Below, piece by piece: positions 40,848-54,385 of a stretch of 64,000 nt of DNA. Both the position numbers and the translations under genes were made by a program. The first letter of the stretch is position 1. Each line of letters opens with the position of its first letter. The stretch lies in assembly GCA_024684395.1 (NCBI GenBank), contig JAIKWY010000049.1:1-64000 (forward strand). The letters are read 5' to 3'. The stretch comes from Oscillospiraceae bacterium (GTDB lineage Bacteria; Bacillota; Clostridia; Oscillospirales; Ruminococcaceae). The notes under the pieces are model-generated. The model made no database searches and was not told where the DNA came from. It saw only the letters and a program-made list of their open reading frames with translations.

Positions 40848-41087
40848 ATGGATCTACGTGACAACAATGAGCCCATCCGGCTCAACGACAACAACTCCCC
40901 CCTCATCATCGAGGAGAAGAAAGTCCCCCTCCGGAATGATCCGCCGCCCCCGCCAAAGCCCGCAAAGCCTGCACCCCGGCAGCTCTCCAAACAGGAAGAG
41001 CTGGTGCTGGCGCTCATCATGTTAGCGGTGGCGATCGGTCTGATCGTCATGCGGATCGTGTTCCACTTCGACTTCGCAGGCATATAG
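40848..41087 (+). CDS. Small single-pass membrane protein
   Basis: 79 residues. The ATG at 40848 directly follows the GH3 stop codon (TAGTATG), so it is co-translated with GH3; a weak GAAGGTG precedes it. Residues 1-50 are polar and Pro-rich (NDPPPPPKPAKPAPRQ); residues ~56-73 form one transmembrane helix (LVLALIMLAVAIGLIVM). The function is unknown; it might tether or assist a sugar-uptake component. Confidence 0.75.
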   Translation: MDLRDNNEPIRLNDNNSPLIIEEKKVPLRNDPPPPPKPAKPAPRQLSKQEELVLALIMLAVAIGLIVMRIVFHFDFAGI

Positions 41088-41088
41088 C

Positions 41089-41158
41089 CCATCTCTCTTT
41101 GAAAAGAGAGATGCAGATAGCAAAGAGAAAGCCCCCTGAGTTTGACCGCTCAGGGGGC
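41089..41158 (-). terminator. Terminator of the beta-helix/dockerin gene and right copy of the two-hairpin repeat
   Basis: On the minus strand, stem GCCCCCTGAG...CTCAGGGGGC (41131-41158) is followed by TTTCTCTTT and then a second hairpin ATCTCTCTTT/AAAGAGAGAT (41091-41112). It is an imperfect inverted copy of 37893-37965. The second hairpin sits just after the small membrane-protein gene and may end that rightward transcript. Confidence 0.8.
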
Positions 41159-41177
41159 ATTGCTATGTCTTGTGGGA

Positions 41178-43997
41178 TCATTCAGATGCCGGGAAAGCTG
41201 TAATCAGCTTGTGGATAAACTTGGTATGTGCCACCACATCGAGGGTGGTCAGCTCGCCGTCACCATCCACATCCGCATTGCGGAAGTAGTCGGTCTCGCC
41301 GGTGAGGACTGCCTTCTTCAGGAGGGCGAGGTCGAAGATGTCCACGGTGTCATCGCCGTTGAGGTCGCCGAGTACAGGTGGAACCTCGACAGCGTTCAGC
41401 TTCCACCAGTTGAGGTTGTACAGATAGCCCTCATCGCCGGTGAAGATGAAGTACAGGTCATGCACGCCGGAGGTCGCTTCGATCGGGCAGTTCTGGGTCT
41501 CCCACTTCTGCCAGCCGCCGGTGCCCTTGACATCCATCTTGCCGATGAGCGTGCCGTCCGGCTTGTCGATGTGTACCTCGAGCGCTGCTGTTGCACCGTT
41601 GGAGCCGATGCGGAAGTCGATGCTCTCGCCGCCGGTCAGGTCGATGCCCTTGAAGCCGATGTAATCGCCGTTCTCGATGTAGGCGACATCCGTGCCGCCC
41701 TCGGAGCAGTTCTCGAGGTCAATGCCGGACTGGTAGTCAAAGCTCTCCGCTTCGATGCCTGCCGAAGAACCGCTCAGCCGCAGGAGATGCCGGGACTTGC
41801 TCAGTACCTTGCCGGAAGCATCGACCACATAGATGCGGTACTCGCCCTCGGTCTCGGGGGTCTTGATGGTGGTGGCATTGGCAGCGGCCTTGGTCATGGT
41901 CGCACCTGCCTTGAAGGTCGTGGTATCATCCGGAGCGATCCAGACGGTGTTCCCGGCTTTGCGGATGGGGAGCTTGCTGCCGCAGGTCGTCTGGCAGCTT
42001 GCCGGGAAGACATAGTCCGCCGCCGGGGTGAGCCATCCCGGAACAAGATCCCTGTAGGCATCCTCCACGCCGGAGTTCAGGCAGAACTTGTACTGCGTGA
42101 ACGGCCATACATTGTCAGAGACCACGATCGGACGGTCGATCTTGCTGTCGGGCGGGTCAATGCCCATCTTGTTGACGGTCGCATAGGTGCGGGCGATGTT
42201 CAGGTGATGCTTCTGACCGTAGTCCTCGCAGTTGATCGTGTAGGTGACATTCGGGTCGATCTCCAGAATGTTGTCATTCTCCTCGATCCATGCCGTACCC
42301 TCGTCATTGTGCAGACCATAGGTCGGAGCGCCGGGTCTGCCTGCCGGGATGCCCTGGATGTAGTTCTCGTTGATGATCGTGCCGGGCATCTGTCCGATGG
42401 TGTAGATACCGCCGGAGTCATGCAGACGGTTCAGGCTGCCGATGACACGGTTGTAGCAGATCTGGTTGTCGTGGCATGTCGTGCTGTCCTTGAAATTGCA
42501 CCAGCCCCAGCCGAGGTGGATGCCGTTGTAGGCAGTTTTCTCTATCGTATTATGCAAAATGTGGATATGGTCGCCGTAATAGGTCGTGATGGCAGCGCAG
42601 CCGCCGAAGCCGTGTACCACGGAGATGTCATAGAGCATGTTCTGCGAAACGGTCACGCCCGAGCACACGCCCTCGACACCCTTGGCGAACTTCTCGTGGT
42701 TGTCCCAGGAGGCATCGCCGATGTAGATGTGCTGCGGATGTCCGATGGTGATACCGGAGGAGGTGATGTCGGTGATATAGTTGCCGGTGATCTCGGAATC
42801 CACAACGTCATTGGTCATGGAGATGCCGTCGGCGCCGGTGTGCTTGACAACGCTGTTGCGGACGGCGATGTTGCTCGCATTGGTGATATGCACGGCAGCC
42901 GGCAAAGTATCCGCCATCTCATACTTATACTTATGCCAGTTGGAATCCGCAAACGCCGTATAGGTCTGCGCTGCCTGGCAGGTGGTCTTGCCGTGGGAGC
43001 CTGCCACGTCGGTGAGCTGGTAATCCGTATAGGCAAAGGTGATGCCGTCAAAGGCGATGTTCTCCACACGCTTGTCGGTCGATTCACCGGCGATGACGAT
43101 GAGCTTGTCTGCCACGGGCGCTTCTGCATCAATGGTGCTCATATCCTCGCCCGGGAGCGGATAGTAGTAGACGATGTGGTTCGATTTGTCGAAGAAGAAC
43201 TCGCCCGGGTTCTTGACAAATTCAAGGGCATTGTAGATGGTATGCCAGCTGTTGCAGGAGAAGCCTGCGCCCCAGCCGGGTGTCTGGGCGATGGCGCCGT
43301 AGGGCTGCTGCATGAGCAAAATGAGGGAATTGCCGTCCGCCTTGATGTCACGGGTGCAGACGATGTTCTCGTTCCAGGTGGTGCCGTTGACGATCTCGAG
43401 GTCATCATAATCGGAGGTGATGCGTGGGAAATCCCCGATGTTATAGGCAACACCGTCGCTCTTGGTGCCGGAATCCCATGCCCAGTCCGCCTGACCTTTG
43501 CTGATGCCGTACTGACCGTAGCCGCCCTGCCCCTGCACGGAGATGCTGCCCATATTGGCACGATGGTCGCCGACATAGAAGGAGCGGAGCTTGGTGTCAC
43601 GGTCGAGGGGCGCCTTCCAGAGCCCGTTATCCGCCTGCTGCCAGCCCGTGACCTTGACGGCACCGGAGATGACCGGCGTCTCGTCCTCATATGCCTTGTA
43701 GGTGACAACGCCGCCATGCCCGGAGTCCTCGGGTGTGAAGACGACCGGCTCGGTCAGACGATAGTCGCCGCCCCGCAGATAGATCGTCACGTCGCCGGAA
43801 TACTCCCTCGCCGCATTTTTGGCGGCAGTGAGCGACCCGAACGGATCGGAGAGCGTACCGGAGCCGTTCGCGGAACCGTCCGGCGAGACATAGAATGCGA
43901 TCTCCGCCGCCGCCGTCGATACCGGCAGCAGCGCCCCCATAGATGCCGCCAGTGCAAGCCCGGTCAGACCGGCGAGTAATCTGTGTGTTCGTTTCAT
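41178..43997 (-). CDS. Secreted right-handed beta-helix enzyme with CBM6 and dockerin
   Basis: 939 residues from the ATG at 43995-43997 (AAGGGGGAT upstream); upstream in-frame codons lie in the repeat-filled leader. Signal peptide (LLAGLTGLALAASMGALL). A large parallel beta-helix at ~35-640 starts YVSPDGSANGSGTLSDPFGS and has stacked SNIAVRNSVVKHTGADGIS and HNTIEKTAYNGIHLG turns, as in polysaccharide lyases and GH120-like enzymes. Then a CBM6 domain (~735-865, IEAESFDYQ...GFKGIDLTGG...WKLN) and a dockerin (LGDLNGDDTVDIFDL and ADVDGDGELTTLDV). It probably attacks hemicellulose or pectin on the cellulosome; substrate unknown. Confidence 0.88.
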   Translation of the reverse strand: MKRTHRLLAGLTGLALAASMGALLPVSTAAAEIAFYVSPDGSANGSGTLSDPFGSLTAAKNAAREYSGDVTIYLRGGDYRLTEPVVFTPEDSGHGGVVTYKAYEDETPVISGAVKVTGWQQADNGLWKAPLDRDTKLRSFYVGDHRANMGSISVQGQGGYGQYGISKGQADWAWDSGTKSDGVAYNIGDFPRITSDYDDLEIVNGTTWNENIVCTRDIKADGNSLILLMQQPYGAIAQTPGWGAGFSCNSWHTIYNALEFVKNPGEFFFDKSNHIVYYYPLPGEDMSTIDAEAPVADKLIVIAGESTDKRVENIAFDGITFAYTDYQLTDVAGSHGKTTCQAAQTYTAFADSNWHKYKYEMADTLPAAVHITNASNIAVRNSVVKHTGADGISMTNDVVDSEITGNYITDITSSGITIGHPQHIYIGDASWDNHEKFAKGVEGVCSGVTVSQNMLYDISVVHGFGGCAAITTYYGDHIHILHNTIEKTAYNGIHLGWGWCNFKDSTTCHDNQICYNRVIGSLNRLHDSGGIYTIGQMPGTIINENYIQGIPAGRPGAPTYGLHNDEGTAWIEENDNILEIDPNVTYTINCEDYGQKHHLNIARTYATVNKMGIDPPDSKIDRPIVVSDNVWPFTQYKFCLNSGVEDAYRDLVPGWLTPAADYVFPASCQTTCGSKLPIRKAGNTVWIAPDDTTTFKAGATMTKAAANATTIKTPETEGEYRIYVVDASGKVLSKSRHLLRLSGSSAGIEAESFDYQSGIDLENCSEGGTDVAYIENGDYIGFKGIDLTGGESIDFRIGSNGATAALEVHIDKPDGTLIGKMDVKGTGGWQKWETQNCPIEATSGVHDLYFIFTGDEGYLYNLNWWKLNAVEVPPVLGDLNGDDTVDIFDLALLKKAVLTGETDYFRNADVDGDGELTTLDVVAHTKFIHKLITAFPASE

Positions 43998-44020
43998 GAT
44001 GGATCCCCCTTGTATATAGT

Positions 44021-44109
44021 TTTCGGTCGGCTGTCGCCGACTCAGGGGGGCTCCTCGCCCCCCTAAACCCCCATCGGCAGGACGGTGACCGTCCTGCACC
44101 TGCATCTTT
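44021..44109 (-). repeat. Dispersed three-hairpin element, copy R3
   Basis: Read on the minus strand it starts AAAAGATGC and folds into three hairpins: GCAGGACGG/CCGTCCTGC, AGGGGGGCGAGGAGCCCCCC and GTCGGCGACAGCCGAC, then CGAAA. It lies in the 5' leader of the beta-helix gene, ending just before the ribosome site. A related copy is at 50153-50245, with paired stem changes. Confidence 0.65.
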
Positions 44110-44141
44110 TTTCTCTCGATGGCAGGCATTTGTATAATTTA

Positions 44142-44313
44142 CCAATTTAATCTTAACAAATTGTTCGTATTTATGCAACTGCTATAGTGCAGATTTGGTG
44201 GATTTTATGATGATATATACGGACACCGGGGCGGTGGTTGTATTGTGAATGTATTGTCAAAGGGGAGGAGCACTCACTCACCTCACGAACAATGAGTGAG
44301 TGAGTGAGTGCTT
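44142..44313. repeat. 172-bp inverted repeat, left copy
   Basis: Matches the reverse complement of 45478-45649 over 172 bp with only three differences. Contains an outward (leftward) promoter, a TTTGACA box, and an inner hairpin of GTGAG/CTCAC repeats (44269-44313). Between its inner end and the ATG at 44441 lie two smaller hairpins, TTTGCAC/GTGCAAA (44371-44390) and CTATGG/CCATAG just before the ribosome site. Confidence 0.9.
44150..44178 (-). promoter_or_regulatory. Outward promoter in the left repeat (beta-helix gene)
   Basis: Minus strand -35 TTGCAT (44173-44178), 17-bp spacer, -10 TAAGAT (44150-44155). It is identical to the promoter in the right repeat and points at the gene at 41178-43997. 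Confidence 0.65.
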
Positions 44314-44440
44314 GAACTGATTGTCTTATAACTGATCTATAATCTCTAATCTCCCGGAAATTTGCACACTGACGTGCAAAAATCACCGGTTTTGCGCCTA
44401 TGGGTGAAAGCAATTCGCCATAGCCCACAGGAGGTAGCGT

Positions 44441-45477
44441 ATGACAAGAGAAGAAGTCGCAGCCGTTGAACAGAACGTCGTTTGTCTGAAACACATCCAG
44501 CCGCAGGAGGTGGACTGGCTCTGGTATCCGTACATTCCCAGAGGGAAGATCACCATCATGCAGGGCGATCCGGGAGAGGGCAAGACCACGCTGGCCTTGC
44601 AGCTCGCCGCGCTGGTCACAAGAGGATTCATGTTCGGCGGAACGGGAAAGACCCTTGCCGGAACTGTCATGATCCAGACAGCCGAGGACGGTATGGGTGA
44701 TACGATCGTTCCGCGGCTGCTCCGGTCGGGTGCCGACATGTCGCGCATCAACAATATCCGCGAGGGGCTCATGCCGCTGTCACTGACCGATGATCGTCTT
44801 GCACAGGCACTGGAAGTCTACAGCCCCGACCTGCTGATCATTGACCCGTTGCAGGCCTATCTCGGCTCGAATGTGGATATGCACAGAGCCAACGAGGTCA
44901 GACCTGTGCTCAGCCATGTGGCAGAGCTGGCGGAGCGGTACGGAACTGCCGTGCTCCTCATCGGTCACATGAACAAGATGACCGGCCTGAAAGCCATGTA
45001 CAAGGGGCTTGGCTCCATCGACATCACCGCCGCAGCCCGAAGTGTGCTGCTGGTTGCCAAGAACCCGAAGGATCCCGGGATGCTCTTTATGGGGCAGGTC
45101 AAGTCGAGCCTTGCCCCGGTAGGACCCGTTGTCGGGTTTGAGCGGACGGAACGGGGACCGCTGAACTATCTCGGGGAACAGAGCATTGACCTCCAGCGTC
45201 TGATCGACGGTGAATCGCGTGTTCTGCCCCGTGACAGGGCAGCAGAGTTTTTGCAGGATTTCCTTGCCGATGGCAGGAAGCCTGTCAGAGAGGTCGAAGA
45301 GGCTGCAAAGGCGCAGGGCATTTCCAAAGCAACGCTCCAACGCGCCATTGGACAGCTTTCTATCAAGCGCATCCGGGAAAAGAATTCGCACTATCTCGCC
45401 CTGCCGGAGGAGGAATCTTCCTTGCCGGAGGAATTTGAAGGGCTGACCCCGGCAGATTTTGAACCCCTGCCATGCTA

Positions 45478-45478
<1 letters not shown>
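44441..45478 (+). CDS. RepA-like / AAA_25 RecA-fold ATPase
   Basis: 345 residues, RBS AGGAGG. Walker A GDPGEGKT (42-49), a QTAEDG segment (79-84), Walker B LLIIDPLQ (131-138), and HMNKMTG resembling the RepA/DnaB-like motif 3. The C-terminus (~265-330) has a winged-helix-like region (EVEEAAKAQGISKATLQRAI). Such proteins are replicative helicases or helicase-loader relatives of plasmids, phages and integrative elements. It is the only gene between the two 172-bp repeats; no replication or transfer partners are nearby. Confidence 0.88.
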
Positions 45479-49948
<4,470 letters not shown>

Positions 49949-50030
49949 TCCACAACCGCTTGCCCCCGCGCGGAGCCCGCGCTGGCAGGATGCTTCGCAG
50001 ATCGAAAGCGCATACAATGACATGACCGCA

Positions 50031-50065
50031 TGCCCCCAACGGCTTACGCCGAAGGGGGCATTGCT
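50031..50065 (+). terminator. GH2 gene terminator
   Basis: Stem TGCCCCC-AA-CGGC with GCCG-AA-GGGGGCA (50031-50060), followed by a weak TTGCT. The GGGGGCATTGCT end resembles the hairpin at 41131-41165. Confidence 0.65.
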
Positions 50066-50152
50066 GTGCATTCATTTCCATCGCAGCTAAAGCTGCTCCA
50101 ATGCAGTTCTCCGGTGTTTCAGACAACAGTGCAGCGAGCTCTCTCTTCACGC

Positions 50153-50245
50153 AAAGATGCGGGTGCAGGGGGCTCAGCCTCCTGCCGGGGAGGGTTTAGG
50201 GAGGGCGAGCAGCCCTCCCTAAGCGGGCGAACAGCCCGCCGAAAG
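50153..50245 (+). repeat. Dispersed three-hairpin element, copy R4
   Basis: Starts AAAGATGC and folds into GCAGGGGGC/GCCTCCTGC, AGGGAGGGCGAGCAGCCCTC and GCGGGCGAACAGCCCGC, then CGAAAG. Same order as R3 at 44021-44109. It fills most of the gap between the GH2 terminator and the next promoter; nothing else is seen in 49949-50317. Confidence 0.65.
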
Positions 50246-50253
50246 CCCCCGCA

Positions 50254-50282
50254 TTGACAAACCCCCCAATTTATGCTACAAT
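50254..50282 (+). promoter_or_regulatory. Promoter of the radical SAM pair
   Basis: TTGACA (50254-50259), 17-bp spacer, TACAAT (50277-50282), 35 bp before the ATG with AAAGGAG between. Confidence 0.85.
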
Positions 50283-50317
50283 GATAGCAACGCTATTACT
50301 AAAGGAGTTCATGCCCC

Positions 50318-52168
50318 ATGCTGAAAGAACAGATCGAACGCCACCTCCTTGAGGTGCAGCGCCCATCCCGCTACTGCGGGGGCGAGGTCGGGCAGATCGT
50401 GAAGGACAAGTCGAAAGTGGACGTCCGTTTTGCGTTCTGTTTCCCGGACATCTATGATGTGGGCATGTCCCACCTCGGGATGAAGATCCTCTACTCCCTC
50501 ATCAACGAGCGGGAGAACTACTGGTGTGAGCGGGTGTTTGCGCCGTGGCAGGATATGGAGGAGGTCATGCAGCGTGAGGGCATCCCGCTCTATGCGCTCG
50601 AAAGCATGGATCCGGTGGGCGAGTTCGATTTTGTCGGCTTCACCCTGCAATATGAGATGTCGTTCACGACCATCCTCCACATGCTCGACATGGCACACAT
50701 CCCCGTCCGCCAGTGCGACAGGGGAGAGCACATCGCCCCGATGGTCGTGGCAGGCGGCCCCTGCTGCTGCAACCCGGAGCCCCTGGCGGACTTCTTCGAC
50801 CTGTTCATCCTCGGCGAGGGCGAGGAGGTCAACCTCGAGCTCATGGATCTCTACAAGGAGATGCGGGATGCCGGTGCCACCCGCTCCGAGTTCCTCCGGG
50901 CGGCGGCAAAGCTCCCGGGCATCTATGTGCCGTCACTCTATGATGTGACATATCATGAGGACGGCACCGTGCAGGCTGTCACACCGAAGGACGGCGCTCC
51001 GGCGATCGTCACCAAGCGCGTCATGACCGACATGGACAAGTCCTATTACCCGAAGCAGGTCGTTGTGCCGTTCATCGAGATCGTGCATGACCGTGTATCG
51101 GTCGAGGTGCTCCGTGGCTGCATCCGTGGCTGCCGCTTCTGTCAGGCGGGCTTCCTGTACCGCCCCTTCCGGGAGAAATCCGCCGATACCATCTGCGCAC
51201 AGGGCAAGGCGCTCTGCGACAACTCCGGCTATGACGAGCTGAGCCTTTCTTCGCTCTCCACCTCCGACCATTCCCAGATCGAAGCCGTGCTCGACCAGCT
51301 TCTGGAATATACCGCAGACAGACATATCAACCTCTCGCTCCCGTCCTTGCGTGTGGATAATTTCTCCAAGTCCGTGCTCGACAAGATCACGACCGTCCGC
51401 AAGAGCGGTCTGACCTTTGCCCCCGAAGCAGGCACCCAGCGCCTCCGGGATGTCATCAACAAGAATGTCACCGAGGACGAGCTCATGCGCACCTGCCGGA
51501 TCGCCTTCGAGGGCGGCTATACGACCGTGAAGCTCTACTTCATGATGGGTCTGCCGACTGAGACGGATGAGGACATTATCGGCATCGCAGACACCGCCCA
51601 GAAGGTCGTCAACCTCTTCTACGACATGCCCGACCGTGCCAAGGGCAAGCTCCAGGTCAGCATTTCCACAGCGACCTTTGTCCCCAAGCCCTTCACGCCC
51701 TTCGAGTTTGAACCGCAGGCAGAAAAGGCGGAGATCCTGCGCAAACAGGACGTCCTGCGCCGTGCCATCAAGTCCAAGAAGATCAAGGCGAGTATGCACA
51801 TCTCCGACATCAGCCAGATGGAAGCCGCCCTTGCCCGCGGCGACAGACGGCTCGGGGCGGTGCTCTATGATGTGTGGAAGGACGGCGGACGGCTCGACAG
51901 CTGGGATGAGTTCTTCAAGGCGGAGCGCTGGTATGCGGCGTTTGAGAAAAACGGCTTGGATCCGGCATTCTATGCCAACCGCACCCGTCCGTATGACGAG
52001 GTGATGCCCTGGGATCACATCGACTACATGGTCAGCAAGGCGTTCCTCATCCGGGAGAATGAGAAGGCGCACGCCGGCATCCCGACCCCGCCCTGCCGTG
52101 AGAAATGCTCCGGCTGCGGCGCCAACAAATGCCTCGGACGGGCGTGTTTTCCGGAGGTGACGGCATGA
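50318..52168 (+). CDS. Radical SAM protein with B12-binding-like N-terminus (TIGR03960-like)
   Basis: 616 residues. N-terminal Rossmann-like region (FCFPDIYDVGMSHLGMKILY), radical SAM core with the iron-sulfur triad C268-x3-C272-x2-C275 (CIRGCRFC), and a Cys-rich C-terminus (CREKCSGCGANKCLGRACF) that may bind a second cluster. Almost always paired with the DUF2344/TIGR03936 gene that follows (ATGA overlap) and found near ribosomal-protein genes. A role in RNA or ribosome modification is assumed but unproven. Confidence 0.9.
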   Translation: MLKEQIERHLLEVQRPSRYCGGEVGQIVKDKSKVDVRFAFCFPDIYDVGMSHLGMKILYSLINERENYWCERVFAPWQDMEEVMQREGIPLYALESMDPVGEFDFVGFTLQYEMSFTTILHMLDMAHIPVRQCDRGEHIAPMVVAGGPCCCNPEPLADFFDLFILGEGEEVNLELMDLYKEMRDAGATRSEFLRAAAKLPGIYVPSLYDVTYHEDGTVQAVTPKDGAPAIVTKRVMTDMDKSYYPKQVVVPFIEIVHDRVSVEVLRGCIRGCRFCQAGFLYRPFREKSADTICAQGKALCDNSGYDELSLSSLSTSDHSQIEAVLDQLLEYTADRHINLSLPSLRVDNFSKSVLDKITTVRKSGLTFAPEAGTQRLRDVINKNVTEDELMRTCRIAFEGGYTTVKLYFMMGLPTETDEDIIGIADTAQKVVNLFYDMPDRAKGKLQVSISTATFVPKPFTPFEFEPQAEKAEILRKQDVLRRAIKSKKIKASMHISDISQMEAALARGDRRLGAVLYDVWKDGGRLDSWDEFFKAERWYAAFEKNGLDPAFYANRTRPYDEVMPWDHIDYMVSKAFLIRENEKAHAGIPTPPCREKCSGCGANKCLGRACFPEVTA

Positions 52169-52809
52169 AGGACTACCGCATCGTATTTGAAAAGACCGGT
52201 CTGATGCGCTATATCTCGCATCTTGACCTGAACCGCTGCATGATCCGCTCGATCCGCCGTTCCGGGCTCCCGGCATGGTACACCGAGGGCTTCCACCCGC
52301 ACATGTACCTCATGTTCCCGCTGGCGCTGTCCCTCGGAGCGGAGAGCCTCTGCGAGATGATGGACATCCGTCTGACCGAGGAGGTGCCGGAGGAGGAGAT
52401 ATTGGAGCGCCTGAATGCCGCCCTTCCCGTGGGGCTCCATGCCACACAGGTGCGTGAGCCGAAGAACGTGACCCAGGACATCGGCAGTGCCGTCTATACC
52501 GTGGAGCTTGCCGGCGATGACCTGCCCGCCGTGTGGGAGAGGTTTTTGATACAGCCCGAGATCCTTGTGGAAAAGAAGACCAAGAAGGGCATGAAGACCG
52601 TGGACATCCGCCCGCAGATCACCTGCGAAGCCGCCGAGCCCATCCCGGACGGCATCCGGCTGACGCTCCGGCTCCCGGCGGGGAACGAGGGCAATCTGAA
52701 CGTCAGTGTTGTGACAGATGCCCTGTCTGCGTTCGCAGAAGCGCCTGTACAGGTAAAGAATGTGTGCAGAATCACGATTTTTTGCGTGAATGGAGAAGTT
52801 TTTTCCTGA
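52165..52809 (+). CDS. Radical SAM-linked protein (DUF2344 / TIGR03936)
   Basis: 214 residues from the ATG at 52165, which overlaps the upstream stop (ATGA) and follows GGAGGTGACGGC; an in-frame start at 52105 lies inside the previous gene. Family signatures: FEKTGLMRYISHLDLNRCM, RSGLPAWYTEGFHPHMYLMF and PLALSLGAESLCEMMDI. In many Firmicutes this domain is fused to, or directly follows, the radical SAM protein. It is thought to act with it, perhaps in substrate recognition. Confidence 0.9.
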   Translation: MKDYRIVFEKTGLMRYISHLDLNRCMIRSIRRSGLPAWYTEGFHPHMYLMFPLALSLGAESLCEMMDIRLTEEVPEEEILERLNAALPVGLHATQVREPKNVTQDIGSAVYTVELAGDDLPAVWERFLIQPEILVEKKTKKGMKTVDIRPQITCEAAEPIPDGIRLTLRLPAGNEGNLNVSVVTDALSAFAEAPVQVKNVCRITIFCVNGEVFS

Positions 52810-52815
52810 AAGGGC

Positions 52816-52844
52816 TTGCTTTTTTCTGTGAAATATGGTATGAT
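52816..52844 (+). promoter_or_regulatory. rplS promoter
   Basis: TTGCTT (52816-52821), 17-bp spacer, TATGAT (52839-52844). Confidence 0.75.
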
Positions 52845-52851
52845 ATAAAAT

Positions 52852-53078
52852 GCATTTGAGACCGTCAGGGTATTTCTATGCCCTGATGAGCGTTAATGCC
52901 AAAGCGACAGGCAGGTCCTGTCAAAAGACATTAAATCGGTAGATCCTCTGACGTGTGCCGGCTCCGGTCAGTAAGACACCCGGGATGGGGGAGCGGCTCG
53001 GCAGCCCTGTGCGTAATGCTGAATGCACAGCGGCGGGCGGCGTGTATGAAGTATCGGAAATTACAGGAGGTAGTTACA
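52852..53078 (+). ncRNA. Structured rplS leader (L19 leader-like)
   Basis: A ~230-base untranslated leader with several hairpins: CAGGGTA/TATGCCCTG (52866-52885), GACAGG/CCTGTC (~52907-52922) and CTGAC/GTCAG around 52948-52971. Ribosomal protein leaders that bind the protein product are known for rplS in Firmicutes; I infer autoregulation but cannot match the consensus by eye. Confidence 0.5.
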
Positions 53079-53420
53079 ATGGATGCACTGAAGACGATCA
53101 GCAACGCAAGCATGAAGGAGAATGCTCCCCAGGTACAGATCGGTGATACCGTCAAGGTTCACGTTCGTATCAAGGAGGGTGACAAGAGCCGTATCCAGAT
53201 CTTCGAGGGTACTGTCATCGCCAAGAAGCACGGCGGCATCAGCGAGACCTTTACCGTAAGACGTGTCGCTCACGGCTGCGGTATCGAGCGTGTTTTCCCG
53301 CTGCACAGCCCCGCTGTTGACAAGGTCGAGCTCATAAGACACGGTAAGGTACGCAGAGCAAAGCTCTACTATCTGCGTGACAGAGTCGGCAAGGCTGCCA
53401 AGGTCAAGGAGCTGCTGTAA
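53079..53420 (+). CDS. rplS: 50S ribosomal protein L19
   Basis: 113 residues, normal length. RBS AGGAGG with start ATG 53079; an upstream in-frame codon at 52953 lies in the structured leader and is not used. Signatures: [55 protein letters not shown] and KLYYLRD. L19 sits at the interface of the ribosomal subunits. Followed by genes for export and ribosome assembly. Confidence 0.97.
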   Translation: MDALKTISNASMKENAPQVQIGDTVKVHVRIKEGDKSRIQIFEGTVIAKKHGGISETFTVRRVAHGCGIERVFPLHSPAVDKVELIRHGKVRRAKLYYLRDRVGKAAKVKELL

Positions 53421-53521
53421 GAGCCGTTCCGCCTGGACGCAAGACCCGGGCAATTGCATTCTAAAATGCTGCTACACTGCAAAGACAGCCCCGTGCTGTT
53501 TTTGCAGGAGTACTGCGGAGG

Positions 53522-53542
53522 AGGGACGCAAGTCCCTTTTTT
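53522..53542 (+). terminator. rplS terminator
   Basis: Stem AGGGAC (53522-53527), loop GCAA, GTCCCT (53532-53537), then six T. Confidence 0.8.
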
Positions 53543-53605
53543 GCTATACGCACACTGAAAGGCGGGGCGTGAAGCCTGCCTCTATTATATAAGAAGGGAC
53601 TGAGC

Positions 53606-54367
53606 ATGATGGAAGAAGAGAAGAAGCTGACAGAGGAGCAGGATCCCACGGAGGAGACAGTCGAGACGGTCGAAGAGACTGTGGAAAAGCCTGCTGAGGA
53701 AACGACCGAGGAGACCCAGCCCGCCGGAGAACCCGACGGCGACGCTCCCGACGGCGAAATCGACGGCAAGGCACTGTTCAACGACGTCATCGACATCCTT
53801 GAGACGATGCTTGTTTCCGTGTTTGCAGTGCTGCTCATATTCGGCTATTTCATGCGGCCTGTGACAGTCGAGGGACGCTCGATGGTGCCCACGCTGCACA
53901 ATGCTGACCGCCTGGTGATGTTCCGGCTGCTGTATCAGCCGAAGCAGGGCGACATCGTCGTAGTCAACAACTATGAGGGACACACCCTCGATGAGGACGG
54001 CAACATCGTGCCGACCAAGGGACTCGATGAGAATATCATCAAGCGTGTGATCGCTGTCAGCGGTCAGAAGGTCGAGGTCAATTCCGACAAGGGCGAGGTC
54101 TATGTAGACGGCGTCATGCTCAACGAGCCCTATGTCAACGAGCTGACCTATACCGATGACAGAGCGTTCACCTACCCGATCGTCGTACCGGAGGGCTATA
54201 TCTTCGTCATGGGCGACAACCGCAACCATTCCACGGACAGCCGCAGCACAAGAGTTGGTCTTGTCAGCAAGGAGGACGTGCTGGGCAGAGCCTACTTCCG
54301 CTACCTCCCGGCGACCCCCGAAGAGGGCAGCGATGAGGAGAAGGGCTCCTTCGGCTTCATCAAGTAA
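53606..54367 (+). CDS. Signal peptidase I, first copy
   Basis: 253 residues. An acidic cytoplasmic N-terminus (TVEETVEKPAEETTEET) of ~60 residues is followed by one transmembrane helix (~65-85, LVSVFAVLLIFGYF) and the peptidase domain. The catalytic Ser is in EGRSMVPTL and the Lys in IIKRVIAVSGQ; the GDNRNHSTDSR box closes the fold. It removes signal peptides from exported proteins at the outer face of the membrane, such as the dockerin proteins here. The second copy follows 18 bp later. Confidence 0.93.
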   Translation: MMEEEKKLTEEQDPTEETVETVEETVEKPAEETTEETQPAGEPDGDAPDGEIDGKALFNDVIDILETMLVSVFAVLLIFGYFMRPVTVEGRSMVPTLHNADRLVMFRLLYQPKQGDIVVVNNYEGHTLDEDGNIVPTKGLDENIIKRVIAVSGQKVEVNSDKGEVYVDGVMLNEPYVNELTYTDDRAFTYPIVVPEGYIFVMGDNRNHSTDSRSTRVGLVSKEDVLGRAYFRYLPATPEEGSDEEKGSFGFIK

Positions 54368-54385
54368 GCACGGGGTACGTGAAAA

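Noticed and set aside
52852-53078. tRNA or small stable RNA gene before rplS
   Set aside because: No cloverleaf with TTCRA-type loop and no CCA end; the hairpins fit an mRNA leader better.
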